Shown here: piece by piece, positions 1 through 5,692 of the stretch | Layout: each line of letters begins with the position of its first letter | How positions within the stretch are numbered: position 1 is the stretch's first letter | Origin: Betaproteobacteria bacterium | Lineage (GTDB): Bacteria; Pseudomonadota; Gammaproteobacteria; Burkholderiales; CANMPU01 | NCBI GenBank assembly: GCA_947499755.1 | Contig: CANMPU010000069.1 | Location: 1-6,007 of the forward strand | DNA: 6,007 bases | Reading direction: 5' to 3' | Notes under the pieces: model-generated | Seen by the model: only the letters and a program-made list of their open reading frames with translations | Databases searched by the model: none | What the model was told of the DNA's origin: nothing | Made by a program: the position numbers and the translations under genes

Positions 1-1111
1 CCGCAGAATTGCTTTTCGCTACTGCCGGTATTTTTGGGGTTTTACAAACCACATCCACATTCTGCGCACGATGGCGCAAGGCGTGATCCATAAGTACTAT
101 CGCCAGCATCGCTTCGGCGATAGGCGTTGCGCGTATGCCGACACAGGGATCGTGGCGGCCGTGGGTTTCGACTGTGACAGGTTTTCCTTGTTTGTCGATA
201 GACTGGCGCGCTAGACGAATACTGGACGTCGGTTTTATCGCAATATTCACCACGATATCTTGCCCGGTAGAAATCCCGCCCATGATGCCGCCGGCATGAT
301 TGCTTAGAAATCCACCTGGCGTCATTTCATCGGAATGTTCCGTGCCCTTTTGCGCGACCGAGTCAAAACCTGCGCCGATCTCAACGCCCTTCACGGCGTT
401 GATGCTCATCATGGCGCGTGCTAAATCGGCATCGAGCTTGTCGTAGACCGGCTCGCCCAATCCGACTGGAACGTGTTGCGCAATGACCGTGATGCGCGCG
501 CCTGCGGAATCACCCGACTTACGTAGTTTGTCCATAAACTCTTCAAGTTTTGGCACGTAAGTTTTGTCCGTCACAAAAAATGGGTTGTTGTTTACTTCTT
601 TCCACGTTTTGAATGGGATTTCGATAGGGCCTAGTTGCGATAAGTAGCCGCGCACAATGACGCCGTGCCGTTTGGATAACCATTTACGCGCAATCGCGCC
701 TGCTGCGACGCGTACTGCCGTCTCGCGTGCCGATTGCCGCCCGCCGCCACGATAATCGCGTATGCCGTATTTTTGCCAATAGCTATAATCCGCATGGCCG
801 GGTCGGAAGGTATCCATGATGTTGGAGTAATCTTTGCTGCGCTGGTCTTCATTGCGTATCAGGAGTGCAATGGGTGTGCCGGTGGTTTTTCCTTCAAACA
901 CGCCGGAGAGGATTTCAACGCGGTCGGATTCGCGGCGCTGGGTGACATGACGTGACGTTCCCGGTTTGCGTCTATCGAGATCGTGCTGGATATCTTCGAC
1001 ACTCAATTCCAAACCCGGAGGACAGCCGTCGACCACGCAACCTATCGCCGGGCCATGACTTTCGCCGAAAGAAGTGACGCAGAATAGTTTTCCTATGGTG
1101 TTGCCTGACAT
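1..1111 (-). CDS. aroC: Chorismate synthase, C-terminus cut by window edge
   Basis: Catalyses the last shikimate-pathway step, 5-enolpyruvylshikimate-3-phosphate to chorismate, using reduced FMN, in the cytoplasm. The frame is open for 370 codons from the ATG at 1111 to the left edge with no stop. Family signatures are all present: GESHG at residues 16-20 (catalytic His19), DRRKPGTSR around 46-54, FRPGHADY around 102-109 (second catalytic His106), [14 protein letters not shown] at 118-131, and [18 protein letters not shown] near 318-335. E. coli AroC has 361 residues, so the core is complete here and only the end of a slightly longer, non-conserved lysine/serine-rich tail can be missing. The start matches the family N-terminus (MSGNTIG); only a weak GGGA-type ribosome site lies upstream. 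It is divergent from thyA. The sequence resembles betaproteobacterial AroC most closely, from memory of the family. Confidence 0.97.
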   Translation of the reverse strand, partial: MSGNTIGKLFCVTSFGESHGPAIGCVVDGCPPGLELSVEDIQHDLDRRKPGTSRHVTQRRESDRVEILSGVFEGKTTGTPIALLIRNEDQRSKDYSNIMDTFRPGHADYSYWQKYGIRDYRGGGRQSARETAVRVAAGAIARKWLSKRHGVIVRGYLSQLGPIEIPFKTWKEVNNNPFFVTDKTYVPKLEEFMDKLRKSGDSAGARITVIAQHVPVGLGEPVYDKLDADLARAMMSINAVKGVEIGAGFDSVAQKGTEHSDEMTPGGFLSNHAGGIMGGISTGQDIVVNIAIKPTSSIRLARQSIDKQGKPVTVETHGRHDPCVGIRATPIAEAMLAIVLMDHALRHRAQNVDVVCKTPKIPAVAKSNSA

Positions 1112-1134
1112 GGCATTTAATTCCCGTTTTGCGC

Positions 1135-1163
1135 ATTTTAACACACGCGATTCTTTGGATCAG
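1135..1163 (-). promoter_or_regulatory. aroC: Candidate sigma70 promoter for aroC
   Basis: Read on the minus strand, TAAAAT (1140-1135) matches five of six bases of the -10 consensus, and CTGATC (1163-1158) lies 17 bases upstream with only the TGA core of the -35 matched. Its end is 23 bases before the aroC ATG, which gives a short leader. The position is sensible but the -35 is poor, so this is a moderate inference. Confidence 0.35.
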
Positions 1164-1193
1164 GGATATGCGGATCTCGCACTAGCGCATGAC

Positions 1194-1222
1194 TTTACAT
1201 TCATCAATTGCTCGGTTAGTCT
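1194..1222 (+). promoter_or_regulatory. thyA: Candidate sigma70 promoter for thyA-folA
   Basis: TTTACA at 1194-1199 matches five of six -35 bases and is followed after exactly 17 bases by TAGTCT at 1217-1222, which matches only three of six -10 bases. If used, transcription would begin near 1229, leaving an untranslated leader of roughly 180 bases before thyA that contains the inverted repeats listed separately. It is the best plus-strand candidate I see in the 1112-1411 gap, but the -10 is weak. Confidence 0.3.
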
Positions 1223-1279
1223 CTAGCCATGGCTTCATGCAAAATCAAAACGTCGTCGCCCAGACAAAATAGAGGTCGC

Positions 1280-1298
1280 GCTGCATCTTCTACGCAGC
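1280..1298 (+). repeat. Small inverted repeat in thyA leader
   Basis: GCTGC (1280-1284) and GCAGC (1294-1298) are perfect complements around a nine-base loop. It is short and could occur by chance; it is listed because it lies just before two stronger inverted repeats in the same untranslated stretch. Confidence 0.35.
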
Positions 1299-1307
1299 AA
1301 ATGACCG

Positions 1308-1362
1308 GCCCAGCGCGCAGTGTAATAACTAACAAACTCTCTAACCCGCAAAATCGCTGGGC
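1308..1362 (+). repeat. Inverted repeat, 8-base arms, in thyA leader
   Basis: GCCCAGCG (1308-1315) is perfectly complementary to CGCTGGGC (1355-1362), enclosing 39 bases that are relatively A-rich. In RNA this would form a GC-rich stem closing a large loop. No T-run follows, so it does not look like an intrinsic terminator. It could be a structural part of the thyA 5' leader, or a remnant of some other element. Confidence 0.5.
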
Positions 1363-1363
1363 G

Positions 1364-1379
1364 CGTAGCGCGCGCTACG
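1364..1379. repeat. Perfect 16-base palindrome upstream of thyA
   Basis: CGTAGCGCGCGCTACG reads the same on both strands and begins two bases after the preceding inverted repeat. It ends 32 bases before the thyA start codon. It may be a protein-binding site or a tight RNA hairpin that ends just above the ribosome landing site. No T-run follows, so a terminator role is unlikely. The palindrome is directly visible; any function is inference. Confidence 0.6.
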
Positions 1380-1411
1380 TTTGGGATAAGAGAAAGGGCG
1401 GTTAGGCAGTT

Positions 1412-2206
1412 ATGGCTCCCTATTTGGATTTAATGCGTCATATCCTGGCTCACGGTACGCGTAAAAGTGATCGCACCGGAACTGGCACCATTAGCGTTTT
1501 CGGTTACCAATTGCGCTTTAATCTTGCCCAGGGGTTTCCCTTGGTCACCACAAAAAAGGTGCATTTGAAATCGGTTATTCACGAGCTATTGTGGTTCTTA
1601 AAGGGAGAGACCAATATCAAATATCTGCGCGACCATGGTGTATCGATATGGGATGAATGGGCGGATAAGAGCGGTGATTTGGGTCCGGTGTACGGTTCAC
1701 AATGGCGCTCATGGGCCGCCGCAGATGGTCGCACCGTCGACCAAATTTCACAGGTCGTTGCACAGATTAAATCTAATCCAGATTCGCGCAGGCTGATAGT
1801 CTCGGCATGGAACGTCGGCGAACTAGATAAAATGCGCTTACAGCCGTGTCACGCGTTTTTTCAATTTTATGTCGCCGATGAAAAATTGTCCTGCCAGCTT
1901 TATCAACGTAGCGCCGACGTATTCTTGGGTGTGCCGTTTAATATCGCGTCCTACGCTTTGCTCACGATGATGGTCGCGCAAGTCTGCCAGCTTAAGGTTG
2001 GCGATTTTGTTCACACGCTTGGCGACACGCATTTATATTTGAATCATCTTGATCAAGTTTCTGAGCAACTGCAACGCCAACCAAGGTCCTTGCCGCAGAT
2101 GCGCATCAACCAGAACGTGAGCGATATTTTCACGTTTAAGTACGAGGATTTCACTTTAGAGAATTATGATCCCCACCCTGCCATCAAAGCCCCAGTCGCA
2201 GTATGA
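1412..2206 (+). CDS. thyA: Thymidylate synthase
   Basis: Methylates dUMP to dTMP with 5,10-methylene-tetrahydrofolate, releasing dihydrofolate; a cytosolic homodimer in the known family. The product has 264 residues, the same length as E. coli ThyA, and active-site numbering coincides: Arg21 in DRTGTGT, Trp80 and Trp83 in IWDEWAD, catalytic Cys146 in [11 protein letters not shown], Arg126-Arg127 in [18 protein letters not shown], Asp169 and Asn177 in [16 protein letters not shown], His207 and Tyr209 in GDTHLY. The C-terminus ends in IKAPVAV, the mobile tail that closes over substrate. The start fits the family N-terminus (MAPYLDLM); an AGG five bases upstream is a modest ribosome site. The stop overlaps the folA start by four bases (ATGA), so the two are almost certainly co-transcribed and translationally coupled. 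Confidence 0.98.
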   Translation: MAPYLDLMRHILAHGTRKSDRTGTGTISVFGYQLRFNLAQGFPLVTTKKVHLKSVIHELLWFLKGETNIKYLRDHGVSIWDEWADKSGDLGPVYGSQWRSWAAADGRTVDQISQVVAQIKSNPDSRRLIVSAWNVGELDKMRLQPCHAFFQFYVADEKLSCQLYQRSADVFLGVPFNIASYALLTMMVAQVCQLKVGDFVHTLGDTHLYLNHLDQVSEQLQRQPRSLPQMRINQNVSDIFTFKYEDFTLENYDPHPAIKAPVAV

Positions 2207-2691
2207 CGCCGCGCATTTCACTCATCGTCGCGATGTCAGAAAACCGTGTCATCGGGCGTGATAACGCTATCCCTTGGCATCTACCACGAGAGCTCAAAAC
2301 CTTTAAAGCCATCACGATGGGACATCACATCGTGATGGGGCGTAAGACTTACGCTTCGATCAATCGATTGCTCCCCGGTCGTACCACAGTGATTATCACG
2401 CGTAACCCGAGTCTTGCGGTCGAAGGTGCGTTCGTAACCGACTCATTTGAAAATGCCGTAGAGCTAAGTCGCGATGATGAGCAGGTCTTTGTCATCGGTG
2501 GGGCGGAAATCTACACGCTAGCGTTGCCTTTAGCGACGCGCCTCTACCTTACCATTGTGCACGCCAACTTCGAGGGTGATACCTTTATGCCCAGCTTGGA
2601 CCTAAGCGAATGGCGCAAAGTGTCTGAGGAAGGCTTCGCTCCTGACGAGAAAAATCTCTACGCTTACACTGTCTTCATCTACGAACGCTAA
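2203..2691 (+). CDS. folA: Dihydrofolate reductase
   Basis: Reduces dihydrofolate to tetrahydrofolate with NADPH, regenerating the cofactor that ThyA oxidises; it is the target of trimethoprim. The product has 162 residues (E. coli 159). Visible motifs are the substrate loop [15 protein letters not shown] (14-28), [12 protein letters not shown] (NADPH-binding region), [11 protein letters not shown] with the conserved Arg60, [10 protein letters not shown], and [17 protein letters not shown]. The acidic catalytic residue, Asp27 in E. coli, is glutamate here (Glu30), as in vertebrate enzymes and some acquired Dfr proteins. There is no Shine-Dalgarno upstream; translation probably depends on ribosomes ending thyA at the shared ATGA. 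The folA stop is followed 15 bases later by the Sel1-repeat gene. Confidence 0.97.
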   Translation: MTPRISLIVAMSENRVIGRDNAIPWHLPRELKTFKAITMGHHIVMGRKTYASINRLLPGRTTVIITRNPSLAVEGAFVTDSFENAVELSRDDEQVFVIGGAEIYTLALPLATRLYLTIVHANFEGDTFMPSLDLSEWRKVSEEGFAPDEKNLYAYTVFIYER

Positions 2692-2706
2692 TGCGTTTGC
2701 TACGTA

Positions 2707-3360
2707 ATGATTAATGGTAAAAATCGCGCGTTGCTGTTTGGAATACTAGTGGCGCTGACAATGCTCGCGCACGCGGGCATCAATGTAGGCGATCTGGAAA
2801 CGTGCGCGTTGTCGGGTGATCGAGGTGCGCAACGTACGCTCGCTGAGTCCTATTATGTTGGTAACGGTGTTGAAAAAAATTACGCGCAAGCCGCACGCTG
2901 GTTTCTATTGCTCGCTCAGCACGGCGACACGCGTTCGCAAACCAGCATGGGCTTAATGTACGCACGCGGTTGGGGCGTTGCGAAGAATTACGCGGAGGCG
3001 CGAAAATGGTGGCGTCTTGCTGCGATAAAAAATGATCCGGGTGCGCAATATAATCTCGCGTTGATGGCTTCTAACGGCTGGGGGGTCGAACAAAACGACG
3101 CCGAAGCACTGAAGTGGTACATTAAAGCGGCGGAAAACGGCCACGTTCTCGCACAAAATAATTTGGGGTTGATTTATAGAGAGGGGTGGGGTACCCCGCC
3201 AGACCAGGTAGCTGCGTATATGTGGACTGCGATTGCAGCCGAGCAAGGTGACGAGAAAGCGCAAGAAACGCGTAAACATTTTGAGGCGACGCTAGATCCC
3301 AGGGCGCTAAATACCGCGCAGCAGCGTGTACACGATTGGCTACAAAAACACTTGAAATAA
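2707..3360 (+). CDS. Exported Sel1-like repeat protein
   Basis: A 217-residue protein with an N-terminal export signal: basic start (MINGKNR), hydrophobic core at about 8-21, and an AHA cleavage motif ending at residue 23. The rest is built from about four Sel1-like repeats of 36 residues (roughly 40-74, 75-110, 111-146, 147-182), each showing the alpha-solenoid pattern of G-x-G-V followed by A-x-x-W (for example ARGWGVAKNYAEARKWW). A helical, basic tail ends the protein. Sel1 repeats generally mediate protein-protein contacts; no catalytic motif is visible, so the role is unknown, probably as a periplasmic scaffold. It lies 15 bases after folA and lacks a clear ribosome site, so it may be the third gene of the thyA-folA transcript, though it has no obvious functional link with folate metabolism. 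Confidence 0.9.
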   Translation: MINGKNRALLFGILVALTMLAHAGINVGDLETCALSGDRGAQRTLAESYYVGNGVEKNYAQAARWFLLLAQHGDTRSQTSMGLMYARGWGVAKNYAEARKWWRLAAIKNDPGAQYNLALMASNGWGVEQNDAEALKWYIKAAENGHVLAQNNLGLIYREGWGTPPDQVAAYMWTAIAAEQGDEKAQETRKHFEATLDPRALNTAQQRVHDWLQKHLK

Positions 3361-3362
3361 GT

Positions 3363-3444
3363 CTAGGCGCGAAATCGAAGTCGCTACCGACTCTGTACCT
3401 GGTGCGCAACATTTTGTATAGTGTGCGCAGTGGCGGACGCCTAG
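3363..3444. repeat. Inverted repeat CTAGGCG spanning the gene gap
   Basis: CTAGGCG (3363-3369), starting just after the Sel1-protein stop, and CGCCTAG (3438-3444) are perfect seven-base complements 68 bases apart. Between them, AGTCG (3379-3383) and CGACT (3388-3392) form a five-base stem with a CTAC loop. No T-run follows either, so neither is a convincing intrinsic terminator; a gene-end RNA structure is the most that can be inferred. Confidence 0.3.
3394..3422 (+). promoter_or_regulatory. Weak candidate promoter for the zinc-ribbon gene pair
   Basis: TATAGT at 3417-3422 matches five of six -10 bases and is preceded by TTTTG. A -35 would fall at 3394-3399 (TGTACC, three of six) with a 17-base spacer. 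It lies in the 128-base gap between the Sel1-protein gene and the next gene pair, where a separate promoter is plausible. The evidence is the -10 only. Confidence 0.3.
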
Positions 3445-3488
3445 TCCCGTAGATAATTATCGATCAAAAACTGTTCTCGCTCCCAATT

Positions 3489-3749
3489 ATGAAATGCCCG
3501 CATTGCAAACGTTCGGTTGGATTGTTTGATCGCGCCTTGAATGATTTTAAAAATCAAAAGCGTTGCCCGTATTGCGGCGGCAAGGTCGCGATTTATATTA
3601 GCTTAAAAATCCTTGCTCTACTTGCGATACCGGCGGTGCTCGTCGCAATAAAACTCCATCCTAAATTTGGAATTTTTGCTCCCGGTCTTGCGGCGCTAGT
3701 CGTTGCCGCGCTTTCTATGCGGCTTAAACCAGTCTCTAAGGGAAAATAA
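3489..3749 (+). CDS. Small zinc-ribbon membrane protein
   Basis: An 86-residue protein of unknown function. The N-terminus carries two CxxC knuckles, CPHC at residues 3-6 and CPYCGGK at 26-32, spaced as in a single zinc ribbon. Two hydrophobic stretches follow, about 34-54 and 60-77, likely two membrane-spanning helices joined by a short KLHPKF turn, and the C-terminus is basic (RLKPVSKGK). The expected topology keeps the zinc ribbon and the basic tail on the cytoplasmic side. The start is fixed by the first CPHC knuckle two residues later, although no Shine-Dalgarno is visible. The stop is one base before the thioesterase start, so the two genes are very probably co-expressed; this suggests but does not show a link to lipid or envelope metabolism. 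Confidence 0.85.
   Translation: MKCPHCKRSVGLFDRALNDFKNQKRCPYCGGKVAIYISLKILALLAIPAVLVAIKLHPKFGIFAPGLAALVVAALSMRLKPVSKGK
3738..3743 (+). promoter_or_regulatory. Ribosome binding site that fixes the thioesterase start
   Basis: AAGGGA sits seven bases before the GTG at 3751 and overlaps the last codons of the zinc-ribbon gene. It favours the GTG over an in-frame ATG at 3703, which would lie 47 bases inside the upstream gene and would add 16 residues unlike any family N-terminus. Confidence 0.7.
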
Positions 3750-3750
3750 C

Positions 3751-4284
3751 GTGACAGATTTCGGCAGCGAATCCATTATATCTTTAGAGCGGCCGCGTTC
3801 GGTCACATTGCGTTTTCTTGCCGAACCGATAGATGTCAACTTTGGCGGCAAGGTACATGGTGGCGCCGTGATGAAATGGATAGACCAGGCGGCATATACC
3901 TGTGCCGCGGGCTGGACTGGTGCTTACTGTGTCACCGCCTATTTGGGCGGTTTGCATTTCTTAAACCCAATCCGCGTGGGTGATCTGGTCGAGCTACGCG
4001 CTTCTGTCATACGCACTGGGCGAACCAGCTTAGATGTTGCCGTCGACGTTTATGCTGGCGATCCTCGCGAGCGCACGCGGCAGCGCACCGGGCACTGCGT
4101 TATGGTATTCGTTGCCATGAGCCCCGAGGGCGTGCCCATCCCAGTGCCAAAATGGACGCCGGTGACTGATTTGGACAAAGCACTGGAAGCGTATTCGCGC
4201 CGCTTTGCGGAACACCGCAAACAACTTGATGCGGCGATGGACGAGGAACTCGCGCTCCTAACTAGCGCAAAGCACGCAACCTAG
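3751..4284 (+). CDS. Acyl-CoA thioesterase, hotdog fold
   Basis: Predicted to hydrolyse acyl-CoA thioesters to free fatty acid and CoA in the cytoplasm. Read from the GTG the product has 177 residues. The hotdog domain covers about 15-130: DVNFGGKVHGGAVMKWIDQAA (roughly 28-48) is the hallmark loop and helix of the YciA/BACH-type family, with Asn30, the HGG turn at 36-38 and Asp45 in the places expected for the catalytic and CoA-binding site. The strands FLNPIRVGDLVELRASVIRTGRTSLDVAV and GHCVMVFVAMSPEGVPIPVP complete the fold. A charged helical tail (about 140-177) follows. YciA of E. coli is shorter (about 130 residues), so the tail is a feature of this longer subfamily. Chain-length preference cannot be read from the sequence. 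It follows the zinc-ribbon gene by one base and faces the decarboxylase gene. Confidence 0.9.
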   Translation: MTDFGSESIISLERPRSVTLRFLAEPIDVNFGGKVHGGAVMKWIDQAAYTCAAGWTGAYCVTAYLGGLHFLNPIRVGDLVELRASVIRTGRTSLDVAVDVYAGDPRERTRQRTGHCVMVFVAMSPEGVPIPVPKWTPVTDLDKALEAYSRRFAEHRKQLDAAMDEELALLTSAKHAT

Positions 4285-4328
4285 ACGTCGCGCTCTGCGC
4301 ACAGACTTCGCACTGTAGCGCGATATCG

Positions 4329-4359
4329 CTAATCGCTGGGACACCTTCCCAGCGATTAG
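4329..4359. terminator. Shared hairpin between convergent genes
   Basis: CTAATCGCTGGG (4329-4340) and CCCAGCGATTAG (4348-4359) form a perfect 12-base stem with a seven-base loop, ACACCTT. It lies between the thioesterase stop at 4284 and the convergent decarboxylase, whose TAA stop (4356-4358) is inside the right arm. It would fold in both transcripts and is well placed as a bidirectional transcript end. Neither side has a proper T-run, so a classic intrinsic terminator is not certain; it may instead protect 3' ends. Confidence 0.65.
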
Positions 4360-5528
4360 ATCACTCTTACTTCAGGTAATGGGAAACCATTAAAGTTGCT
4401 GGCGTAGGAGCTGGTATACGCGCCCGCATTCGGGATGTAGATAAAATCTCCCTCTTGCAAATCCTCCGGCAACAGTTGATCGCGCATGAGCACATCCATG
4501 GAATCACAAGTTGGGCCCGCCACGATCCAAGACCTGTCTTTACCCTTGCGGTCGGTGCGAATCTCGTAAATCAAACCTTCTTGCGTTTCAATAATTCCGC
4601 CGAATACTCCCGCGTCCCAGTACATCCAGCGCTTACCAGCACGGGTTGCGGTACCGACAACACGGCAGACAAAATAGGCTGCGTCCGACACCAAATAACG
4701 GCCCGGCTCTGCCATGACACGTACATCGTCCGGTAGTCCTTCTAAGGCACTGTTCACGACATCTGCAATGACTTCGATGCAAGGAATAGGTTTGACGTGG
4801 CGCACTGGGTAACCACCGCCAATATTCAACAAACGTGGGTTTAAACCAGCCAAGCGCATTTTTTGGAAAATACGCTTCGCGCTTTCGATACCCACACGCC
4901 AGTTCTCCGGATTGCGACATTGAGAGCCCACGTGGAAAGTGACGCCTGCGAGATCAGCATTCAATTTAGCCGCAAGCGAAATAATCTTTTGGCTTTCTTC
5001 CGGATACGCGCCAAACTTTCCTGACAACGGCCAATCGCTTCCGATATTAGGCGTATCAATACGCAGATACATTTTAGCATCTGGTTTCACGCTAACGATC
5101 TTGCATAATTCTTCCTCGCTATCGAGAACATACCACTCCACCCCTTTTTCGGCAGCATACTTTAAGTACTCGCGCGACTTCACTGGGTTGCTGTAATAGA
5201 TCTCTTTGGCAGGGACATTAAGACTGAGTAGTAAATCAAGTTCTGCTATCGAGGCAATCTCAAATCCGGCACCTTCTTCAATTAAGCTCGTTAGAACCTT
5301 GGGGTGCGGGTTTGCTTTTACCGCGTAATGAGGATGCACGCGTGGCATAGCGGACTTAAATCGTCGGACTTTGGCCCTGACGATGTTGCTATCTACGATT
5401 AGGAACGGTCTTGAGTAGCCTTTGGCTAGTGCTGCCCGGACGTGTTTAAAGTCCAGTCTAAGTTCAGGGTGGGTATCAAGCAGAGGTTCTGGTTCAATGT
5501 GTTCGACAAGCGCGTTGCGCATTTGCAT
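4356..5528 (-). CDS. PLP-dependent decarboxylase, probably ornithine decarboxylase (alanine-racemase fold)
   Basis: A 390-residue member of the ornithine/diaminopimelate/arginine decarboxylase group 2 family. The TIM-barrel domain has the PLP lysine Lys71 in HYAVKANP, His199 in FHVGSQ (stacks on PLP), the phosphate-binding GGGYP at 237-241 and EPGRYLVSDAAYF from 274. The C-terminal beta domain has YWDAGVFGG (Asp305), GPTCDSMD with active-site Cys341, and GAYTSSYASNFNGF with Tyr371. The GPTCD motif, with aspartate after the cysteine, is typical of ornithine or lysine/ornithine decarboxylases; diaminopimelate decarboxylases usually carry GPxCE. The expected reaction is ornithine to putrescine plus CO2, though lysine could also be a substrate. 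About 40 residues precede the conserved fold. The first ATG is supported by AGGAGA five bases upstream. A leader frame and promoter lie just upstream. Confidence 0.9.
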   Translation of the reverse strand: MQMRNALVEHIEPEPLLDTHPELRLDFKHVRAALAKGYSRPFLIVDSNIVRAKVRRFKSAMPRVHPHYAVKANPHPKVLTSLIEEGAGFEIASIAELDLLLSLNVPAKEIYYSNPVKSREYLKYAAEKGVEWYVLDSEEELCKIVSVKPDAKMYLRIDTPNIGSDWPLSGKFGAYPEESQKIISLAAKLNADLAGVTFHVGSQCRNPENWRVGIESAKRIFQKMRLAGLNPRLLNIGGGYPVRHVKPIPCIEVIADVVNSALEGLPDDVRVMAEPGRYLVSDAAYFVCRVVGTATRAGKRWMYWDAGVFGGIIETQEGLIYEIRTDRKGKDRSWIVAGPTCDSMDVLMRDQLLPEDLQEGDFIYIPNAGAYTSSYASNFNGFPLPEVRVI

Positions 5529-5533
5529 GGAAG

Positions 5534-5539
5534 TCTCCT
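5534..5539 (-). promoter_or_regulatory. Ribosome binding site of the decarboxylase
   Basis: AGGAGA on the minus strand (5539-5534) is five bases before the ATG at 5528 and selects it over a second in-frame ATG two codons later. The same bases can pair with UUCCUG in the last codons of the upstream leader frame, so access may be controlled. Confidence 0.8.
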
Positions 5540-5546
5540 AAAAACA

Positions 5547-5612
5547 CTACGTAACAGGAATATGTAAGTTAATCAGATCAATACTGCTGTAATAGTTCCT
5601 TATGCTTGTCAT
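5547..5612 (-). CDS. Putative 21-residue leader peptide of the decarboxylase
   Basis: An ATG at 5612 opens a frame of 21 codons ending in TAG (5549-5547), 18 bases before the decarboxylase ATG. It begins MTSIRNYYSS and ends LHIPVT. It has the strongest ribosome binding site in the window, AGGAGGT at 5623-5617, and starts some 45 bases after the predicted transcription start. Its size, position between promoter and enzyme gene, and strong initiation site fit a regulatory leader peptide. E. coli speF, also an ornithine decarboxylase gene, is governed by the ornithine-sensing arrest peptide SpeFL; the two peptides share no obvious sequence, so only the arrangement is comparable. I recognise no known peptide here. 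It may alternatively be a small protein in its own right, or untranslated. Confidence 0.55.
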   Translation of the reverse strand: MTSIRNYYSSIDLINLHIPVT

Positions 5613-5616
5613 GATG

Positions 5617-5623
5617 ACCTCCT
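5617..5623 (-). promoter_or_regulatory. Consensus ribosome binding site of the leader frame
   Basis: AGGAGGT (5623-5617 on the minus strand) matches the core anti-16S complement fully and sits five bases before ATG when measured from GGAGG. A full match this well placed is unlikely by chance and is the main reason to take the 21-codon frame seriously. Confidence 0.65.
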
Positions 5624-5664
5624 GTAGGTTGATACCGCATTAACTAATAAGTTCGTTGGACGGA

Positions 5665-5692
5665 ATTATAGGCCGCATTTCCTGAGAATCAA
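5665..5692 (-). promoter_or_regulatory. Sigma70 promoter of the decarboxylase leader
   Basis: On the minus strand, TTGATT (5692-5687; four of six) is followed by a 16-base spacer and a perfect TATAAT (5670-5665). Transcription should begin near 5658, giving a leader of about 130 bases before the decarboxylase and 45 before the leader frame. It is the best promoter in the window. Confidence 0.7.

Noticed and set aside
734..955. Plus-strand open frame of 73 codons
   Set aside because: It is antisense to the highly conserved RDYRGGGR region of aroC.
2691..2714. ATG at 2691 overlapping the folA stop (TAATG)
   Set aside because: It opens a frame of only seven codons, out of frame with the Sel1-repeat protein, so it is not that gene's start; possible reinitiation there is unsupported.
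2953..3412. Long minus-strand open frames opposite the Sel1-repeat gene
   Set aside because: They are antisense to a well-formed repeat protein with a signal peptide, have odd composition and no recognisable motif.
3703..3750. An in-frame ATG at 3703 that would extend the thioesterase by 16 residues
   Set aside because: It lies inside the zinc-ribbon gene, has no ribosome site, and the extra residues do not resemble the family; GTG at 3751 has AAGGGA at ideal distance.
1352..4357. AATCGCTGGG shared by the thyA leader (1352-1361) and the gene-end hairpin (4331-4340)
   Set aside because: A shared ten-base word is expected many times by chance in a window this long, and the flanks do not match.
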